From NCBI RefSeq assembly GCF_000150275.1, contig NW_002060943.1:3926008-3990007 (forward strand): 64,000 nucleotides of DNA, read 5' to 3'. This DNA is from Trichoplax adhaerens. Lineage: Eukaryota > Placozoa > Uniplacotomia > Trichoplacea > Trichoplacidae. Below, one piece after another: positions 38,077-50,614 of this stretch; position 1 is the stretch's first letter; each line of letters opens with the position of its first letter. The position numbers were made by a program, and so were the translations under genes. The notes beneath the pieces were generated by a model. It saw nothing but the letters and a program-made list of their open reading frames with translations. It did no database searches and was not told the DNA's origin.

Positions 38077-41000
38077 ATGGCCGACTCTGATTCTGCCTGC
38101 GGTAAGGCTAAGGAAATGAATAGTCCTTCTCCGAAAATGCCCAGAAGTATACTTAAACACGATCATGGAGAACCACACAGGTAATCTATTGAGTAATCAC
38201 TAATCCAAAAGATTATCTTAGATCAGAGATGTTTTGACTCGTTGAATGAGGATTCCATTCATGGAGTATTTTATCTCTGATTGAATTAGATATAATGCAA
38301 GTCATTTCTAATGATTATAATTGTCCAAGTACAGTTCTTAAATTGGGCTTCTCTTGTTAAGGAAGCAATTAAAATATTGTATACCATGTATAGTTTGCAG
38401 CGCAGTACATTAGAATGGTAATCATACAGAAATCGACAGTAGAATGTTAGGTATCTAAAAGGGACAAATGTTGTAACAGAAAGGGTTTTCCCATTCGATC
38501 ATTTTAAAAGATGGGAACCGGATCGATGCCACACTTATCATGATGATAGTCAATACTCTACATGTTCTGCGAGTGACTATGATTTTACTAGAATATATCT
38601 TTAACTAATTTTTAAACATTTTAATTGATAGCAGAAAGAAACTAAGGTAAACAGAAGGTAATTTTCATATTAAAATTACATTACGCGTATTTTTTTTCCT
38701 ATCATGGAAAACAACGTTTCACTACTCTCACATACGCGTACACACACCGTAAATCTGTCTTCTCATTCGCATCGTAAAGGCGTCCGATATGCTCTATAAG
38801 AATAAATAAATACCGGTATGCTTTGAAAGAAGTTTCATTGAGACCATTCACTGCAGACTAAAAACTATTTCAAATGTGTAAAACTTTTCTCGTTCTTATA
38901 AATAACATGTTTTTAGACCTACTTAAGAATTAAGGGATCAATATACAAATACGCATATGCCTGCTACAATTCCGTGCGTCTAGAAGTTCATAAAGTTAAG
39001 GTTTTACGCCACTAAAATCCAATGTACCTCTTATGTAACTACATCAGTCAGTATTGTTGTGTTGTATAATAGTTTTGTAGCAAAATATAATTCTATGGTA
39101 TAAGCGATAGTACAGTGCACGGTATAGTAGATGAGTATTCGGCTAGATTCTAAATTCTAAAATCATAACGGCACGATCTGCTGGTCGCAAAACATCCTGC
39201 TCATCATTATTATACATTTTTCGGATCAAACCCACTTCATGGACTATTTCTTTAGCAATCCAGTTTTATTCTTCAACTTCGTTTTCAACGACTTTCTGAA
39301 GAATTTTAATTTTATTGTTCCACTTACTAAAAGTTTGCTAAATGCGTCCAGTAAAAATTGACGTCTACATAGTAAAACTCTAATTCTCGATATCGACTAC
39401 AAAAAAATAAAAAAAAACATTTGAATGATTGCTTTATATAAGTACTAATTAATAATTATATCCTTGTTATTATCTAATGTTATTATGTCTTTAAATAAAA
39501 TACTGTACTAATAGCATTGTAGTGAAATATGTAGTACCTTGTATTCGTAGACGAACACGGAGTTAGCGGAATCTTACTGTATCTACTCAAGACTCTTTAA
39601 ACTCTACTCGTATGCTGTTAACATTTATTTCCGAGACATTTGAGTACTCCGATAATATAGAAATTGAGCTTTATCCAATTATAGCCTGCACAGTACATAC
39701 TGTAGTAGTTTAATTATTATATTATCATCTGTGCGTACATGGTATTACTCTACTTATCTTATTAAGTGCATACAAAGTTAACGTATGATATACGAGCATA
39801 CGTATAGTGATGGCAATTTATTCAATGATGAAAAATACTGATCATAACAAGTATTTCATCTGTCAGATGACTGATTAGGCCACTTATTTTAATATAAAGT
39901 AGTGTTGTTATAATTTACCCTTGACGATGAAGATAGTGAATTTTTGAGAGTGAGCATTTTAGTTTTGACAATTTATTATCGTTTAACATGTTATTGCTTA
40001 AGTCTTTAGACAAAGCGTTCTACATTTTTTATTGTCAATGAATGCAGGACGATCATTGATGTAAACGTCATAATAATAATAACAGATGATTCCTGTAGAA
40101 AAAATAATATCAGACTAGATAGAGAATGATAATTCTCATTAAAGTGCAGTAGAAATTCACTTCACTGTAATTAAAAATTGACGTTAAATAATTAATGAAT
40201 ATACTGGTGCAGAGAAGGTATGTTGTTTTGTTATGATGTGAAATACTTTAAGAAGATTGATTATCTTAACTCTATCAATTATACAGGGCGCTCATCGTCT
40301 TATTTCATGCATAATTTTTAAAATTTTGATCGGATTTCTTGAATTCATCATATAAATTAAAATTGTGGGTGGATTGGGTATACACTAATTTCTTCATTGA
40401 AAATATTACTGTACTATTGCAGCTGTAAAAGAGATATTATATTAATTACGCTTTACGAATTTCTCACAGCACGTTTGATGCTATTGTTTAAAATAGTAGT
40501 TGTTATTTTGGAAATGGACCATATCCTCAGAAAGGTATTGACAGTAATGATCAACAACGGTAATATGTGGTCTTATTCACATGCACTTTTAACCTACTGA
40601 ATTGTAGTTGATATTAACCGTGTATGCAAGATGGTGCCTTTCCGATTTAAATAATATACTGTATATATAATTAATAGGCTAGAACTTCAAAATTAGTAAC
40701 TTGACTCGCCCTGTTCAATTGCGTTAAACAAGAATTACGGTTAGAAATGAAACTTTAATAAGCCTCGCAAAGTTTTATATATCGTTGCAAATATCAATGT
40801 TGCAATAGCAGCACCTATACATACGTATTTCATCATACCATGATCAGATATTTAATTTTGAGAAAGTTTGTGCTTTTTCGTTAATGTTGTACACAATGCT
40901 TTGCAGTGCTATTGTAGTACTTGCAACGAATAGTATTATTGTTCTATTATCTGATGAGAATTGACGACAATCTTTCGTTTTCAGACTTCATCTTGTTATT

Positions 41001-42961
41001 ACCACATTGTAGACATTAAATCTGTAATATTTTCGGTAGATTTTTAGCATCACCGTTACATATATTCCTATTGCTTACGGTCATTTTCGAGACGGGTTGC
41101 TACATTGTGTTTCTATACAATTTTTACGATCGTTGTGCAATATTTTCGATTATAGAGGTGATTCAGGAATATGAATAGTATTTACTGTAACATGGAGTTG
41201 TATAAATTTTTTAAATTTTTGATTACGATAGATAGAGCCACTGATTCATGTAGTGGTATTGAGTAGTTTCTAAACGTTAACTTGTACTTAAGGCTTAATC
41301 TTAGATCAAATATTGATGAATGTCAAGTCTTTATTATTTATTCCGTTGTGTAGTCAATGTAATATTGTTGACCATTTATCCAGAAATTTGTGATTTGCAT
41401 AAGAGATATGAGCGACATGCCTTGCCGATTGACTGTACTCACACATTAATCCAATGTATTCTATGTAAATGAAGCTCGTGATCTCAGTTTTGGTAGATTT
41501 TAATTTCATCATGATTGATTGAGTTTAATGGAGACCTTTATTTTAGCGAATCTTAACTATCACTTTAAGTGACTAAAGGGTTATACAATGCTTCAATGTT
41601 GGCAAAGCTTACTTAACCTATATGCACAGTATTATAACACTAGCTATTAAGAACGTACTCAATTTAAGATTAACTATACGTAAATATCCATCTTCAATGT
41701 GTTTTTCAAAATGAATGTCCAAGATTATATTACTCGTATATCGATTTTCAACTAGCGCTCGCTCGCCTAAATTCTTATTAAGCCGGCATTCTGAAATCTA
41801 CTATATTGCTTTAAGTACAATTGCCATATTTTGTGGCATAACTATGTCGTATGGATCTGTTATTTCTAAATAGCAATTCCTTATACAATAGGTGTATTAG
41901 TACCGGAATACTCTACCTATAAGATTGATTCAAGACTGCATTCATGTTTGACTGATCATGATACGGAATTGATCATCTTTTTAAGTCAGTTGCAGTGGTG
42001 CTATTAAAATTTTATTATTGAATCCAACCATTCCCTTCAGTCTGACTCGTTACTATTTCATTTGCAAATTCTCTTTTGAGATGCTTTAAGACACTTTTAG
42101 TATACAACTACGGAGTATTGGGAAGTATAATTTCTACATTACACTGTATTTCTGTCATATTACGAGTATCGTTGTTGCCACGATGATAACTTTATGCGCC
42201 AAAAATTGATGGTACGGTATATTGCTAAGGTATTAACCGTTAATCATTTTTACGTAGCGGTGTTCGTTGGGATGAAATGAATATCTTGATGACCTATCAT
42301 CCAGCAGACAAGGACTATGGTCATATGAAGGTTGATGAACCGAAAACACCATATCGTTATGCAGATGCTGACTCGGAAGGAGAAACTGATGTCAAAGGAA
42401 TAGATCCTGCGACCTTAAGCAGCGAGTAAATTTATTTTAAAATCTACATTGTCATGTTGCTTCTTTTGGGTATAGTCTACTTTCTCTCCTCTGATCGCCT
42501 TACAATGATTAAAATATTGCGGCTTTCTTAGATTACATGGTACTTCTGATGATGCAAGTGGCTCTCGATGGGCTGAATATGACTCAAACGATGAGAACCA
42601 TGATGAACAATTAACACCTGAAGAATTAGGTGGGTTTCAAGTTGTTAGTATCAAGTTGCATATTATTTATATATGGTGTAGTGACCGGTAACATGATTCT
42701 ATTTTGTAGAACGAAAACAAGATTTTAAAAAGAAGAGATCGCAACATTATAATGAATATTATAATGTTAAGTTAGCTAGAGAATTGATTGCAAAGGTAAA
42801 TAGAACCTCCTTCCATTTTCGACTGGTTTTATATTTATACCTTACAACTGGTACTTACTGTACTACATTCTAATTAACAATGCTGATATCATTATGATAG
42901 TTTTGTGAACGTTTGCCTTTGCTTTTAATCTTAGGATCTGGAAGAAGAAGATGATGATTAA
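38077..42961 (+). CDS. PPP1R2: Protein phosphatase 1 inhibitor-2, 5 exons, 160 aa
   Basis: Exons: 38077-38180, 42258-42425, 42532-42629, 42710-42795, 42935-42961; phases match and the total is 483 nt. The protein is intrinsically disordered and acidic, like inhibitor-2. The three PP1-binding regions are present in order: the N-terminal SILKHD (family motif KGILK), [20 protein letters not shown] (family motif KSQKWDEMNI), and the inhibitory helix [16 protein letters not shown] that blocks the PP1 active site. DEPKTPYRY contains the Thr-Pro site that GSK3 phosphorylates in the human protein. It ends in an acidic tail EEEDDD. It binds and regulates the nuclear/cytosolic PP1 catalytic subunit. 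It is shorter than human (205 aa). Intron 1 is 4.08 kb, far longer than the others here. A GTAC-motif cluster lies just upstream. Confidence 0.95.
38181..42257 (+). other. Long first intron of PPP1R2
   Basis: About 4.1 kb of AT-rich sequence with no confirmed exon. A minus-strand stretch at about 39140-39370 has coding-like sequence broken by two in-frame stops, listed among the rejected items. The GTAC motif is nearly absent compared with the 5' flank. Confidence 0.55.
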
Positions 42962-43270
42962 CACCATATCGAATCAAATTTATAAAGTATTCAATATGAT
43001 TTTATCAAAGTTTGCACTGAAAACAATTTAATTTTACGACGTCTATTCACTCATTTAACCTCCAACCATTTAAGATAAACTCTTTTCGCCCCTATTGGAG
43101 CTATACCGAAAGTTTTACTAGTCTCGCAGTGGGCGAGGTACAACGTCTCCGTGTTGGGTAATGATTTCCTAAATAGCATTGGGTGTATTCAACTTTTATT
43201 CAACTTATTCATTTAATTAATGTAGATAAAATATCGTCAACATTATTTGTGTACTGTGGTACAGTAGAAA

Positions 43271-43292
43271 AATATATATATATATATATATA
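43271..43292. repeat. TA dinucleotide microsatellite
   Basis: An uninterrupted run of TA repeats of about ten units downstream of PPP1R2, followed by ACAGTATATATA. Similar shorter TA runs occur at about 50757-50770 and 56907-56923. Confidence 0.9.
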
Positions 43293-43548
43293 CAGTATAT
43301 ATAGGATTTATTTATGAATTTTGGAGATTTCGTCCCTACTGTTAGTCAATAGTAATCATACTGTCTGCTTTATGAGAGAACAATAAATGACTAAATGCGT
43401 GTGATGAAGAGCAAAGAGCCTCTCGTTATTTTGAAATTAAAGTTATTGCCCAACTGCGAAATGGACTACGTCGTGTACTACCACTGCCAAGGCTGGCTGC
43501 CACCCAAAGCAGAATGAGCGCTAAAATGTACGAGTACTGTACAGTGTA

Positions 43549-43582
43549 ATCTTCTAGATTCTTCTACAAGAATCTAGAAGAT
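43549..43582. repeat. Perfect 15-bp hairpin with 4-nt loop
   Basis: ATCTTCTAGATTCTT at 43549-43563 pairs exactly with 43568-43582 around the loop CTAC. It directly follows a GTACTGTACAGTGTA motif. No gene overlaps it. Confidence 0.85.
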
Positions 43583-44021
43583 GCAGAAAAGGATATCACT
43601 GTTTTTCTGTTGACTTTAATTACTGTCATCATAGACTTATCAATACGCAAAAGTTTTTGAGTAGCTTTCGTCAATAAAGGCGATTAGAACGTATGTATCT
43701 TTGTTGTTGTTCTATGGGTGTTTCTAAACAAGAGTAAAAAGACGAAGATCCAGCAGCTTTTCTTGATTTTATTCAATAAAATCAATAAAATATGAACAGT
43801 GTACGGACCATTGCAGCATTTTGGCCTGCATTGATTGTCGTCAACACACTGTTTCGTATAACAACAGACTACTATACTCGCTATTACTCCGTCATGGACG
43901 TTCTACTAGAACTACGTAGTAACTCACTAGTAGTCCATGACTCCGTCCACTGCAATACAAGACATACTGTCCTGTATAAATAAAATGCTAAAAATCAACA
44001 TGATTTGAAAAATGAGGTAAA

Positions 44022-44324
44022 ATGGTGCAGCTTATGGAGGTATTGAATAGTTTGGCCAACATCGATTACTGTAATGCTATTTCGGACATGAAAACTATCA
44101 ATGAAGGTTTTCTCCATCGTAGGGGCAGGAAAATGTTCCACAAACATGTCGACAAAAGATTTGAAAATGAAGCGAAACGGTACGATACGGTAATGACACT
44201 GCAAAGTGGTGTACGTACAGTGTACAGTACAGTCCTGTGCCTACAGTATAATGCACGGTGCAAATTAGCATACGCTAATACAATCGCCCACAACGACAAG
44301 TGCATCAAACACTTCTCAAAATAA
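44022..44324 (+). CDS. Orphan open frame, 100 aa, doubtful
   Basis: An ATG-initiated frame of 100 codons with a basic, helical-looking centre (HRRGRKMFHKHVDKRFENEA). It matches no family I know. Its later part is built from GTAC-motif sequence (about 44212-44245), which reads as spurious Tyr/Val-rich sequence, and no splice sites or homologous exons flank it. It is longer than most chance frames in this AT-rich window, so it is recorded, but a real gene is less likely than not. Confidence 0.2.
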   Translation: MVQLMEVLNSLANIDYCNAISDMKTINEGFLHRRGRKMFHKHVDKRFENEAKRYDTVMTLQSGVRTVYSTVLCLQYNARCKLAYANTIAHNDKCIKHFSK

Positions 44325-45379
44325 TATAAATTACTATCATTGGATTAGCATAGTAAAGGATGATGATCCGTAAACATCCATTATCCGTATGGCATTGTCT
44401 TGCCCCAAAATAGAAGTTTTCCCGCGCTATTTGGGCACGAGCTGATTTGTCATGATCTAAAAAAAAACCTGTTGCAGACACCAGCGCCGGCGTCAACCAT
44501 GTCAGTGGTATGACCCATTCACGTGTCAGCCGCCCTACAGGCTGATACCCTATCATCAGCTTGGACATGACTGGTTGATCGCGTTGGAGCGATGAATCGC
44601 TTGACTGTGACTCACCGTTAGGGGTGAGTCAACCTTGGTGTGACCATTTCCAGTATCGTAGTGTACGTCGTTGAGCGTCTTGACGCTGGTGGGCCAATTT
44701 TTTTTCTTTGAACTACAACAGCCATTGAAATTGGTTAGCAACTTATTCCTCTTTTAGCTTTTCCTTGCTAACAACATTGCAAGTTTCTTCTTGGCATTTC
44801 TGATCCAGTTTATTTTTTAATTGCAAGTGGGTAAAATTCTCAAGGGGAGTGTTGACAAGCGCATCCGTTTCCTTTGTTTGTTGGTGCTTTTTGGGCTGCT
44901 AGCATTGATTTTTACAAAGAGTCTTTGGTCATATTGAGTCTAGTTTCTTCCTATCATTGAGGTATTCTTAGCGTCTATTCCTTGACTCCTTCTATATACG
45001 GTGGATAAATTACTTTGAGTTGTCCTTGTTAAGTGTAGTGTGAAAGAGGAAACAAGTTATTTTTAGCTGTACATGACGTTGTTTGCTTTTTTGGCGATCA
45101 CTGCTTGATAGTAAATCGAGGACAGAGTACTGTAATTAGTTGAACGCTCCATGATTGGCGTCGACTAGATGACTGTGTCTTCCAGTGATGCCCATTTCAG
45201 TGTGGTCAATACAGCAGGTAAGAAGATATGGAAGTAGCCTTTAAATCAATAACAATATTTTTCCACAACTATTCACGTCAAGTGGACAAACGCAACTGCT
45301 GCTGATTGATCAAGACCGTCTTATTTAACTCTGATATCCTTTCTCATTGTAACCCATTTTGCTCATCAAGAGAAAGAAG

Positions 45380-48300
45380 ATGGAGAAAAACAATTTACCC
45401 TCATCGCCAGTGCGTATAATACCAATGCCAACATTTTATGATAACAGTCAAAGTCTAAGAAAAAAATCGCGTCAAAGTTATCAACTGCCTCCTCCTAAGC
45501 CTCCAGCAAAGACTGTTCCGCCCATTAGTCGAGTATTTCGACATCGACAGACCGATTTAAGAGCTCATTCTGTTAGCTTCAAAGGGCAAAGTTATGAGAA
45601 TAGTATCCTTTATACCGGTATTCAATGTTGGTATTTCGAACTGAAGAATGCAACCGCAACAGTAGAGCATAAAATTAGATGGATTAAAATCCATGGACTG
45701 TAAAATGATAATGTCTATTTCTCTAGTGTCAACTTTCAAGATTAACATAGTCGAAATACGAGATTAGAATAATTTGCAAGACCGAATCATGAACAATACC
45801 TAGTATTGACCGATAGACTACAATGGAAATAAGTTCAGGGACGTGATAGTATCTCTACTACCTATTGGATCTATCGATTTACAGTATTGATCAATCTGCA
45901 ACTAGATACAATGTACAGACTATCGAGATCGAAACCTACTTGGCTGTCTTGAAACATTTTATTCTTTAAAATATTGATAGTTTGGTTTAGCAGATCAGAT
46001 TACCATTATTCGATATTAGTATACTATACCGTATTTGTATAGTAATTATTACAAGTAGACCTTCCTCATTTATTCCTTAAAATATTGATAGTTTGGTATA
46101 GCAGATCATATTACCATTCTTCGATGTTAGTCTACCGTATTTGTATAGTAATTATTACAAGTAGACCTTCCGCATTATTGTACACGTATCTTATCGGAAC
46201 TACTTATTATTGTATATGATATTTTATGATCCTTGACTATTTGCTTACAGCTTCTGCAGTTGTCAATAGTCCAATATATAACAAGAACACCAATAGGTCC
46301 TATTTCGAACAGGTATGGCGAAGGTGTTTATCAACTGTATGGACAAGTTATTAGCACCCTGTGCTTGGGTTGCATTTAGAATTTTATCTATATTAGGACA
46401 TTACTGTTCTATCTAGTTGAGGCATAATTGAAACGATCAGAATATTAATCTCATTTTTGAGGATTTTAAACGCTTATTGGATAGTAGCCCTCAGTGAATA
46501 TTATAGACAATGCATTCTTGTAGAATATCAATAATTTTACTTCATTCTATTAATTGACAGAAAAACTGTAATTGTTTAAAGACGAGAAATTCTAAAATAC
46601 TGTACAAGTAAAGTCGAAGGATTATGCTGTACGATACCTTTTTTGCTATAAATGGATAGTGCATTTTATTTTTCTTGCTGTACTGGTATACTTTTGTTTC
46701 TGTTTTAACGGTTTTAGAAAGAGCTATCGGAATAACGTAAAGTAATTACTTCTCTACACAAGTGTGTATTAGTCATTAGAAATGATTGTTGGTTATAATT
46801 ATCCGTTGTTCATTAGTACAGTGCCGTCGTTTCGCAATGATTTCATCCCATGTCACAATCATTGTGAAAAATGAAACAAAATCGTAGATACCAATAATTT
46901 ATCTGAAGTAATTTATTCCGTATTCTAGAAAAATCGTACAATTACAACTACATGATATTCTTATTTAGATAGATCGAAAAGTTAGATTCCGATTCGTAAT
47001 GAGACCGCTACTTTATTTAATTGGAAATTGTCCAACATTGAAATAAATACACGTAATACTAATCTAACCATGAAAATCAGGCATTCAGTCTAGTTATATA
47101 GTACGGGATCGTCATAAAGAATAATCATGGCATTCATTTTTGGTAGTCTATTTAACAATAGACTAATCGTGGCTTAAACCAACATTCTCAATATTTCATA
47201 AATGATCCTAACTGCATAATTAATTTTCAACGTAATTATCGATGGTCTACTGCATCTCTTTGAAGTTATTTCTTATCTTTACCTTGATTAGTGTTTTGAT
47301 ATCGAAAAGCAATTAGGATCTGGCTCCTTTGGAGAGGTACGCCACGTTGTTGGTATAAATGCAGTATTTACTTATTATGGCACAATAATGCTCTGTGTTA
47401 ATGCTGTAAAATATTGATGTAAAGTAGTAATGCGGAAACCTGGAGCTAATTTAAATTTTGTAATACATATCTTATCACCTAACACTGATAATGTGTATCG
47501 TATTTTTCATGAGTAGGTCTTCCAAGTTAAAAATAAAGAAGATGGTCAATCTTATGCCGTAAAGGTATCTCGCGAAAAATTTCGTAACAATGCAGACAGG
47601 CAAGTAATACTTACAATGCAGCAAAAATAAGTAATTGGCCAAAACTAAGATTATATATTGATTCTGCAATTATGACTTACGAATTAATCGTATTATAAAT
47701 TTTAATCGTGACGTTCATTTCCTATCCCTCAATCATTCATTAGACGTCGGAAGTTGGCTGAGGTCGAAAGACACGAAAAATTACCAGCTCACCCTAATGT
47801 AGTCAGGTTTATTCGTGCATGGGAAGAAAAGTAATTAACTTATTGTGATTGTATTGCGGATTTCTTCATAATCATATAATTTAATATTAATACAATTTTT
47901 GTTGTCTTAATTTTTTTAGGTTAAAGCTATATATTCAAACAGAACTCTGCGCAATGAGGTTAGTCCTGTTTGATGCATCATAGAAATTGCTATCATCCTC
48001 GAACATGCGTGAATAACAGTATATTTTTTCGATGTATTTAGTTTAAAAGATTACGCAGATCAGCATCCTAATATCAATGAAGATACTATATGGTCGTTTC
48101 TTCTTGATTTAGCCCTGGTAAATGACGCCATTAAATCTCGTTCTCTAGATTTCGCTTTAGTTTTTTTGTACTTAAAAATAATTTCATGTACATGATTCGT
48201 AACATTATTAAATTTATCTAACATTAGGGATTAAAACACCTACACGATTTTGGCTCTGTACATATGGATATAAAGCCTGCCAATATATTTGTATCTAAGG

Positions 48301-50614
48301 ATCTAGTTTGTAAATTAGGAGACTTTGGACTGGTTCTCAGTCTTACCGATGTAATGCTATCTTATTTGGTCTCCTTTTTCTTGTAATAAATACCCAATAG
48401 CACACACTAAAGTATGCAATTTGACAATTATTTTTTTACAGATGAATGAATCAGATTGCCAGGAAGGCGACTCAAAATATCTTGCGCCAGAGGTTTTACA
48501 GGGAAGTTTTGGAAAACCAGCCGATATATTTAGTGTAGGAATTACCACGTTCGAGTTAGCGTGTGATGTTGAATTGCCATCAAGGGGCGAAGGGTGGCAC
48601 CAATTAAGAAGTGGAGAATTGCCTGAAGAATTTACTAAAGGTATATTCTCACAATTTAAAAGTCGTCACTTTGATCATATTTATTTTTAAATCTTTGTTT
48701 TTGTTTGCCATTATGATACTTAGACATTTCTTCCGAGCTAAAGTTGTTGATCATGTCTATGATCGATCCTATACCTAACAAAAGGTATTAAAATATTTAT
48801 TATATTTACTCCATTATCTTTTGTACTAACGATTATGTGGATTCTAATTTTCAATATTGCAGAATCACCGTTGATCAGCTGCTAGCTCATGAATATCTGA
48901 AACAGCTAAGGAATGAGCGTTTGCACAACCAAAATTCTCATGGGCATAGACTAGTATGTAATATTAGTTAACTAATATGTGCTATCTTTAAAGTATGTAT
49001 TAAGTACTTCTAAGTAATGCTATTGGAAGATAATTTATTATACGGAACTCATTATGCTTTTATGTATTCCCTTTTAGGAGTTACGTCTTGAAGGAGGTAA
49101 GAATTCCGTGAAAACCTGCTAGAATGTATAACCAGTTCTTAAAAATTAAGAAAGTACCGTACATTTGTTATTGTTATTAAGTAAAAGCCATGGATGAAAT
49201 TGATGATAAGCCAATCAGTAGCACACCACAAACTGAAAAACCGAACAGCATTGGCAATTCGTATCTATACGATAAAGATATATCAGACGGTAATAACGTA
49301 AAAATAAAATAAATTGGTATGGAGTGCAAGCTTTGCTGTGATTCTAAATACGGCTATAAGATAACTATTTTATGATATTATTACTTGTTTCAAATAACCC
49401 ATCGACATTCACTTATTGTATGATCCTCTATTTTGCCTAGCATTTATATATCTTTAATAGTTTATAATCCTTTCGCCGTTATAGATGAATCTTTATCAGA
49501 TAATTGTAAATCATTGCGGTTAAATCCTTTTACAAGTTTGAAACGATCTCTGGATGATGAGTGGGATAATGACGATATTTCATCGTCACCAGCAAAGTTA
49601 AATTTTAACGCAAGGTTTGTTGATTAATGGTATTGCAATTCTTTGTATTTTATGGTAATATATTTCGATCTCTCTGTAAGTTAATTAAGTCTTTTGTATA
49701 AAACATTATAATAGAACTGATATTACTCCTGCGAATCTGCCCTTTCCGAATCCATCAGTGGGCGACCTAAGCTGTAGGCTAAATTTTGATCATGTACTAG
49801 AATCAGTTCCTACTCCTAATCAACGTAGCAAAGTTAAAGAAAGGTAAAAAAATGCTACGATTTGATAAATCTTACTGACCGCGGACTAGCCATTAATAAA
49901 TAAGCGGCTATCCGTTTTCTTATAGTAATTTTTATTCACGCGAAAGGAAGCCTGCATCCAACACTAGTGAAGCTCGTTCGGGCGAGAATAGCTTCTACTT
50001 ATTAGATTTTGTATTACGACACAGTTAGAAAATGCTTTTATTAGTAAAGAAAATTGGAGCGAGTTTGCTTAACTGTAAAATAAGTTTATTCCTAGTACAC
50101 CTGAGCTCCTCCTAGAGCGACTGTAGTATTTTGGATTGTATTGTACTACGTAGCACATACAGTGTGACGGAAACTTTGAATTTTAATTTAACGTAAATGC
50201 AGCGACAAGTGCATGCTTTTAATATGAGGTTGGCTTCTTTGAAGGTGAATTTCTGACATTACGGTACAGTACTGTGTAGTATATTCTTCTACTATATTGA
50301 GCATTGTGTTGACATGAATTGATAACACTGACGTATATATACTACGAGAGATTTTTAAGTCCATTGTGCTACGTAAAATAGCTGCTAATTAGTGTGTTTT
50401 TTTGGTGGTGCTTTAGATCATACACACCGCACTCGGTCGGTAATAAAAACCTAAAAGAAAGATTTCAGTGTGTCGTTGAACCGAAAAACTTATTAGAGGT
50501 AAATTATTAATTGGACTAAATTTCAATTCACTATCTCAATTGATTACATTTATTGTATATTGCTTTGCTTACACTTAGGTATTTGAGGATGTCGCAATAT
50601 CTGATCGTCGTTAA
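45380..50614 (+). CDS. PKMYT1: PKMYT1 (Myt1) CDK1-inhibitory kinase, alternative 3' ends
   Basis: Exons: 45380-45617, 46251-46312, 47292-47336, 47517-47599, 47744-47830, 47920-47958, 48042-48117, 48228-48350, 48442-48640, 48724-48784, 48863-48953, 49078-49096, 49182-49289, 49485-49614, 49715-49843. Then either 49926-50028 (530 aa) or 50417-50498 plus 50579-50614 (535 aa); both terminal choices fit phase 2. N-terminal SRVFRHRQ and SVSFKG are Myt1 marks. Kinase features: P-loop GSGSFGEV (about 109), AVK Lys131, HMDIKPAN (Asp224; Myt1-type in place of HRD), DFG Asp242, [14 protein letters not shown]. Myt1 phosphorylates CDK1 on Thr14/Tyr15 to hold cells in G2. The longer end carries [12 protein letters not shown], like the conserved Myt1 C-terminus that contacts cyclin. 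Intron 4 has a GC donor (AG|GCAAGT); exon 12 is 19 nt. I see no hydrophobic membrane segment after the kinase domain. The upstream in-frame TTG was not used as start. Confidence 0.95.
45960..46176. repeat. Tandem duplication, about 110-bp unit, in PKMYT1 intron 1
   Basis: Copies 45960-46070 and 46071-46176 share AAAATATTGATAGTTTGGT, AGCAGATCA, ATTACCATT and GTATAGTAATTATTACAAGT blocks in order, with a few substitutions and a short deletion in the second copy. Entirely intronic, so no effect on the protein is expected. Confidence 0.85.

Larger units (their letters stand above)
42962..45379. other. Intergenic region between PPP1R2 and PKMYT1
   Basis: Contains a TA microsatellite (43271-43292), a perfect hairpin (43549-43582), an orphan frame (44022-44324) and, at about 44305-44740 on the minus strand, GC-richer frames without recognisable family. 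GTAC-motif sites are few: near 43255-43265, 43530-43546 and 44212-44245. The PKMYT1 promoter must lie at its right end. Confidence 0.45.

Noticed and set aside
39140-39370. Minus-strand coding-like stretch in PPP1R2 intron 1 ([24 protein letters not shown])
   Set aside because: It has two in-frame stops and no recognised family. It could be a decayed pseudogene, but about 40 open codons are not significant in themselves.
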